DNA of 7,321 bases from Opitutaceae bacterium (lineage in GTDB: Bacteria; Verrucomicrobiota; Verrucomicrobiae; Opitutales; Opitutaceae). Within the stretch, counting starts at the first letter, position 1. Each line of letters opens with the position of its first letter. The stretch lies in NCBI GenBank assembly GCA_031266495.1, contig JAISAX010000490.1:1-7321 (forward strand), written 5' to 3'. A program made the position numbers and the translations under genes. Positions 5,452 to 7,321 of the stretch are shown one piece after another. The notes under the pieces were generated by a model. It searched no databases, had not been told where the DNA came from, and saw only the letters and a list, made by a program, of their open reading frames with translations.

Positions 5452-6126
5452 ATGTCCCGATTTCGCGTATTTGTTCCGAGCCTCCCGCTCGTCACACTCG
5501 CCCTTGCCGCCGCGGCCCTGCTGGTCGCGGTGCTGCCTCCGGGTGTTGCCACCCTTGCCCAGTTCGATCGCGCCAGCTTCCTGGCGCAGGGCGCCATCTG
5601 GCCGCTCTACACCTCGCACCTTGTCCACTTCGGAAAAAACCATCTGGCCTGGGATGTCTTTGCCCTCCTCGTCCTCGGCACGATGGCCGAACGCTGGTCG
5701 CGCTTCGCCACGGTCCTCACGCTCACGCTGGCCGCGCCGCTCATCGTCCTGACCGTCTGGATCGCCCAACCGCAATTCATCACCTACCGCGGCCTCTCGG
5801 GCCTGGACGCCGCCCTCTTTACGCTTGTCGCGACCCGGATCCTCCGCGACGGACTCGCCTGCCGTCCCCGCCACCCGTTTTCTGTCGTCCTCGGGACGCT
5901 CGCCCTCGCCGGACTGGTTGCCAAATGCGGCTACGAAATTTTTTCGGGCGCCACGCTATTTGTTGCCAATAACAACACCCCCTCGCCTGCCGACACCGCC
6001 CATGCCTTTGTCCCGGTGCCGCTGGCGCACCTTGTTGGAGGTACCGTCGGCGCACTGACCGGAATTTTTTCCCGCCGCGAACACCCGCTCACGTTTCCCG
6101 AAAACCCGCATTCAACGCCCCGGTAA
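5452..6126 (+). CDS. rrtA: rhombosortase (rhomboid-family intramembrane serine protease)
   Basis: A 224-residue membrane protein, small for a rhomboid and the usual size for a rhombosortase. It cleaves GlyGly-CTERM tails of exported proteins within or near the membrane. Hydrophobic stretches lie at about 11-28, 65-80, 85-105, 116-130, 140-156 and 190-205. Visible rhomboid landmarks are HLVHFGKNHLAWD (H64, with D68 at the position where GlpG has Asn in HxxxN), the nucleophile motif YRGLSGLD (S116 in GLSG), and the catalytic histidine in AHLVGG (H193). The loop KCGYEIFSGATLFVANNN before the last helix resembles the segment preceding the final His in rhombosortases. The ATG at 5452 gives MSRFRVFVPSLPL, a short basic N-terminus before helix 1; no clear SD is seen. 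It lies 242 bases downstream of two proteins with matching C-terminal tails, its likely substrates. The symbol follows the rhombosortase family name and is less certain than the family call. Confidence 0.87.
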   Translation: MSRFRVFVPSLPLVTLALAAAALLVAVLPPGVATLAQFDRASFLAQGAIWPLYTSHLVHFGKNHLAWDVFALLVLGTMAERWSRFATVLTLTLAAPLIVLTVWIAQPQFITYRGLSGLDAALFTLVATRILRDGLACRPRHPFSVVLGTLALAGLVAKCGYEIFSGATLFVANNNTPSPADTAHAFVPVPLAHLVGGTVGALTGIFSRREHPLTFPENPHSTPR

Positions 6127-6157
6127 CTCCTGCGACCAGGTTATCCGTAATCCATAT

Positions 6158-6173
6158 TGGCAATCGCGCCGCC
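6158..6173 (+). promoter_or_regulatory. weak sigma-54-like element upstream of the ketoacyl synthase
   Basis: TGGCAATCGCGCCGCC has TGGCA in the -24 half and GC in the -12 half, with the required 10-base GG to GC spacing. The rest of the -12 half (CC before, C after) does not match the consensus. The predicted start near 6184 would leave a 24-base leader before the ATG at 6208. In GC-rich DNA such partial matches arise by chance, so this is only a candidate for sharing the control of the VIT/vWA gene. Confidence 0.22.
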
Positions 6174-6207
6174 ACCGCCAAAAATCAACCGTCACCTTCG
6201 TCCCTTT

Positions 6208-7287
6208 ATGTCCATCCAGCCAACCTCCATCGGCAGCTCCAGCGCCAGGCAACCCGTCGCCATTTCCCGACCGCTTCGACTTGCGGGCAGCGGATGTTAT
6301 TTGCCGCGCCGCTGCGTCGGGAACACCGAACTTGAAACACGCCTCGGCGTATCCGCTGGCTGGATCGGGGAAAAAACCGGCATCCATCACCGCCACTATG
6401 CAGACCCCGCCACCGAATCATCGCCCGTCATGGCAGCCCATGCGATTCGTGCCGCGCTGGGCGATTCCGGCGACGAGTCGCCGACCGACCTTCTCGTGTG
6501 CGCCTCGGCGATCGGCTCCCGCCCCCTGCCCGCCACCTCTTGCCTCGTGCAACGCGAACTCGGTCCCGCATGGGCGGGCGTCCCCTGCATGGATGTCAAC
6601 TGCACCTGCCTCGGCTTTCTCTGTGCGCTCGACATGGTCGCCTCGCATCTGGCCTGCGGTCGTTTTCGCCGCGTGGTGATTGTCTGCTCGGAAATCGCCT
6701 CCCTCGGCATGAACTGGGCGCAACCCGGATCAGCCACGCTGTTTGGCGATGCCGCCGTTGCATTTGTTGTCGAAACCGCCGGCGATTTCCCGCCCCGGTC
6801 CGCCTTCCTCCGGACCGATCCGCCCGCCCTGCTCCATTGCCGGATGGCAACCTTCAGCGAAGGCGCCGATTTCTGCACCGTGCGCGGCGGAGGCCTCGAA
6901 CTCCCGGGCTGGCAGTATCAGGAATCCCGGCACGCGGACTATCTCTTCCACATGGACGGCCTCCGCATACACGAACTCGCCAGCCGCCGGCTGCCGCCAT
7001 TTGTGCGCGAATTTCTGGAAGAAGCCGAAACCACGCTCGACGAGATCGACCTTGTCATCCCCCACCAGGCCGGCCTGCTGCCGCTGCGCATCATGCAACG
7101 CAAACTCGGCATCCCGTCCGGACGTTTTGTCATCACACTCGCCCGCCACGGCAACGTCATCTCCGCCTCGATACCTCTGGCGCTGCACCTCTCCCGGCAG
7201 GAAGGGCGGGCGCACCCCGGCCAGCGCGTGCTCCTGCTCGGCACTGCCGCCGGGCTCACCCTGGGCGCCGCCCTCCTGCGACTATGA
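6208..7287 (+). CDS. beta-ketoacyl-ACP synthase III (FabH-like, thiolase fold)
   Basis: A 359-residue condensing enzyme of the KAS III family, cytoplasmic, which joins an acyl-CoA starter to malonyl-ACP or a related acyl donor. Landmarks are LAGSGCYLPRRCVGN near the N-terminus, the nucleophile in DVNCTCLGF (C134), SATLFGDAAVAFVVE, the histidine in VIPHQAG (H286) and the asparagine in RHGNVISAS (N316). The His-Asn spacing of 30 equals that of E. coli FabH (244/274). The Cys-His distance (152) is about 20 longer than in E. coli, so there is an insertion. Differences from housekeeping FabH include PHQAG for PHQAN and GTAAGLTLGAALL in place of the final GGGFTWG loop. It is therefore more likely a specialised paralogue (secondary lipid, polyketide or starter-unit synthesis) than the essential fabH. 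ATG 6208 is preferred over TTG 6157, which adds a proline-rich, unconserved extension. Its stop overlaps the next start as ATGA, suggesting an operon to the right. A link to the rhombosortase cassette is not evident. Confidence 0.9.
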   Translation: MSIQPTSIGSSSARQPVAISRPLRLAGSGCYLPRRCVGNTELETRLGVSAGWIGEKTGIHHRHYADPATESSPVMAAHAIRAALGDSGDESPTDLLVCASAIGSRPLPATSCLVQRELGPAWAGVPCMDVNCTCLGFLCALDMVASHLACGRFRRVVIVCSEIASLGMNWAQPGSATLFGDAAVAFVVETAGDFPPRSAFLRTDPPALLHCRMATFSEGADFCTVRGGGLELPGWQYQESRHADYLFHMDGLRIHELASRRLPPFVREFLEEAETTLDEIDLVIPHQAGLLPLRIMQRKLGIPSGRFVITLARHGNVISASIPLALHLSRQEGRAHPGQRVLLLGTAAGLTLGAALLRL

Positions 7288-7321
7288 ACCACTCCGCGCC
7301 CTCCCCTCCCCCTCCCCCCCC
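7284..7321 (+). CDS. 5' end of a further gene, cut by window end
   Basis: ATG at 7284-7286 overlaps the ketoacyl synthase stop TGA (7285-7287) as ATGA, the classic arrangement for translational coupling. The visible residues are MNHSAPSPPPPP, a proline-rich start encoded by a C-rich stretch, and the frame is open to the edge. Only 12 full codons are available, so no product can be named. If real, it is likely to act in the same pathway as the condensing enzyme, for example an acyl carrier protein, reductase or acyltransferase; this is a guess from operon position only. Confidence 0.45.
   Translation, partial: MNHSAPSPPPPP
7314..7321. repeat. C homopolymer at right window edge
   Basis: The last eight bases are all C, preceded by C-rich sequence with scattered T from about 7299. 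Together with the 12-C run at the left edge, this means both ends of the window are C tracts. The tract may be true proline codons of the truncated gene or may be an assembly limit. Confidence 0.75.

Noticed and set aside
1..7321. CRISPR arrays, tRNA or rRNA genes, insertion sequences, toxin-antitoxin pairs
   Set aside because: No regularly spaced direct repeats, no tRNA-like cloverleaf, no transposase motif and no small paired genes were seen on either strand.

Overview
The window is high-GC bacterial DNA. It looks like a member of the Verrucomicrobiota, with the Opitutaceae as my best guess. This rests on a TIGR03067-type small protein (a family typical of Planctomycetota and Verrucomicrobiota), a rhombosortase cassette with a lipoprotein of the 'rhombotarget' kind, weak Shine-Dalgarno sequences at most starts, and palindromic GC-rich intergenic repeats. 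The placement is an inference from protein content, not a database result.

Layout. Minus strand, left side: a sigma-54-dependent activator (AAA+ enhancer-binding protein, about 2080 down to 416), followed closely by a small TIGR03067-like protein (383 down to 24). A divergent, AT-rich intergenic region of about 140 bp follows (2081-2222). It holds a candidate activator site (dyad 2101-2115) and a candidate -24/-12 sigma-54 promoter (2192-2207) facing the next gene. Plus strand: a secreted VIT/von Willebrand A protein with a Gly-rich, membrane-spanning, basic C-terminal tail (2223-4334); a translationally coupled lipoprotein with a similar C-terminal tail (GTGA overlap, 4331-5209); a 183-bp palindrome-rich element bounded by 12-bp inverted repeats (5219-5401); a rhombosortase-type intramembrane serine protease (5452-6126); and a FabH-like ketoacyl synthase III (6208-7287). 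The last gene overlaps by ATGA the start of a further gene cut off by the window end (7284-7321).

How the parts fit. Rhombosortase cleaves proteins carrying a GlyGly-CTERM tail (Gly-rich motif, hydrophobic helix, basic end). Here the protease lies next to two exported proteins whose tails look alike and align without gaps over 18 residues (GAFGSTDAALIVLFTALA versus GALDGKDVALMIFFVFLA, 8 identical). The simplest reading is a dedicated protease/substrate cassette for surface maturation of a vWA adhesin-like protein and a partner lipoprotein. The divergent sigma-54 activator could switch it on through the promoter and upstream dyad. Protease, substrates and activator are each assignable to known families. 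The local sigma-54 control and the doubly anchored lipoprotein substrate are the parts most likely to be under-described.

Both window edges are C-homopolymers, so the window may be a whole draft contig or be bounded by hard-to-sequence tracts.
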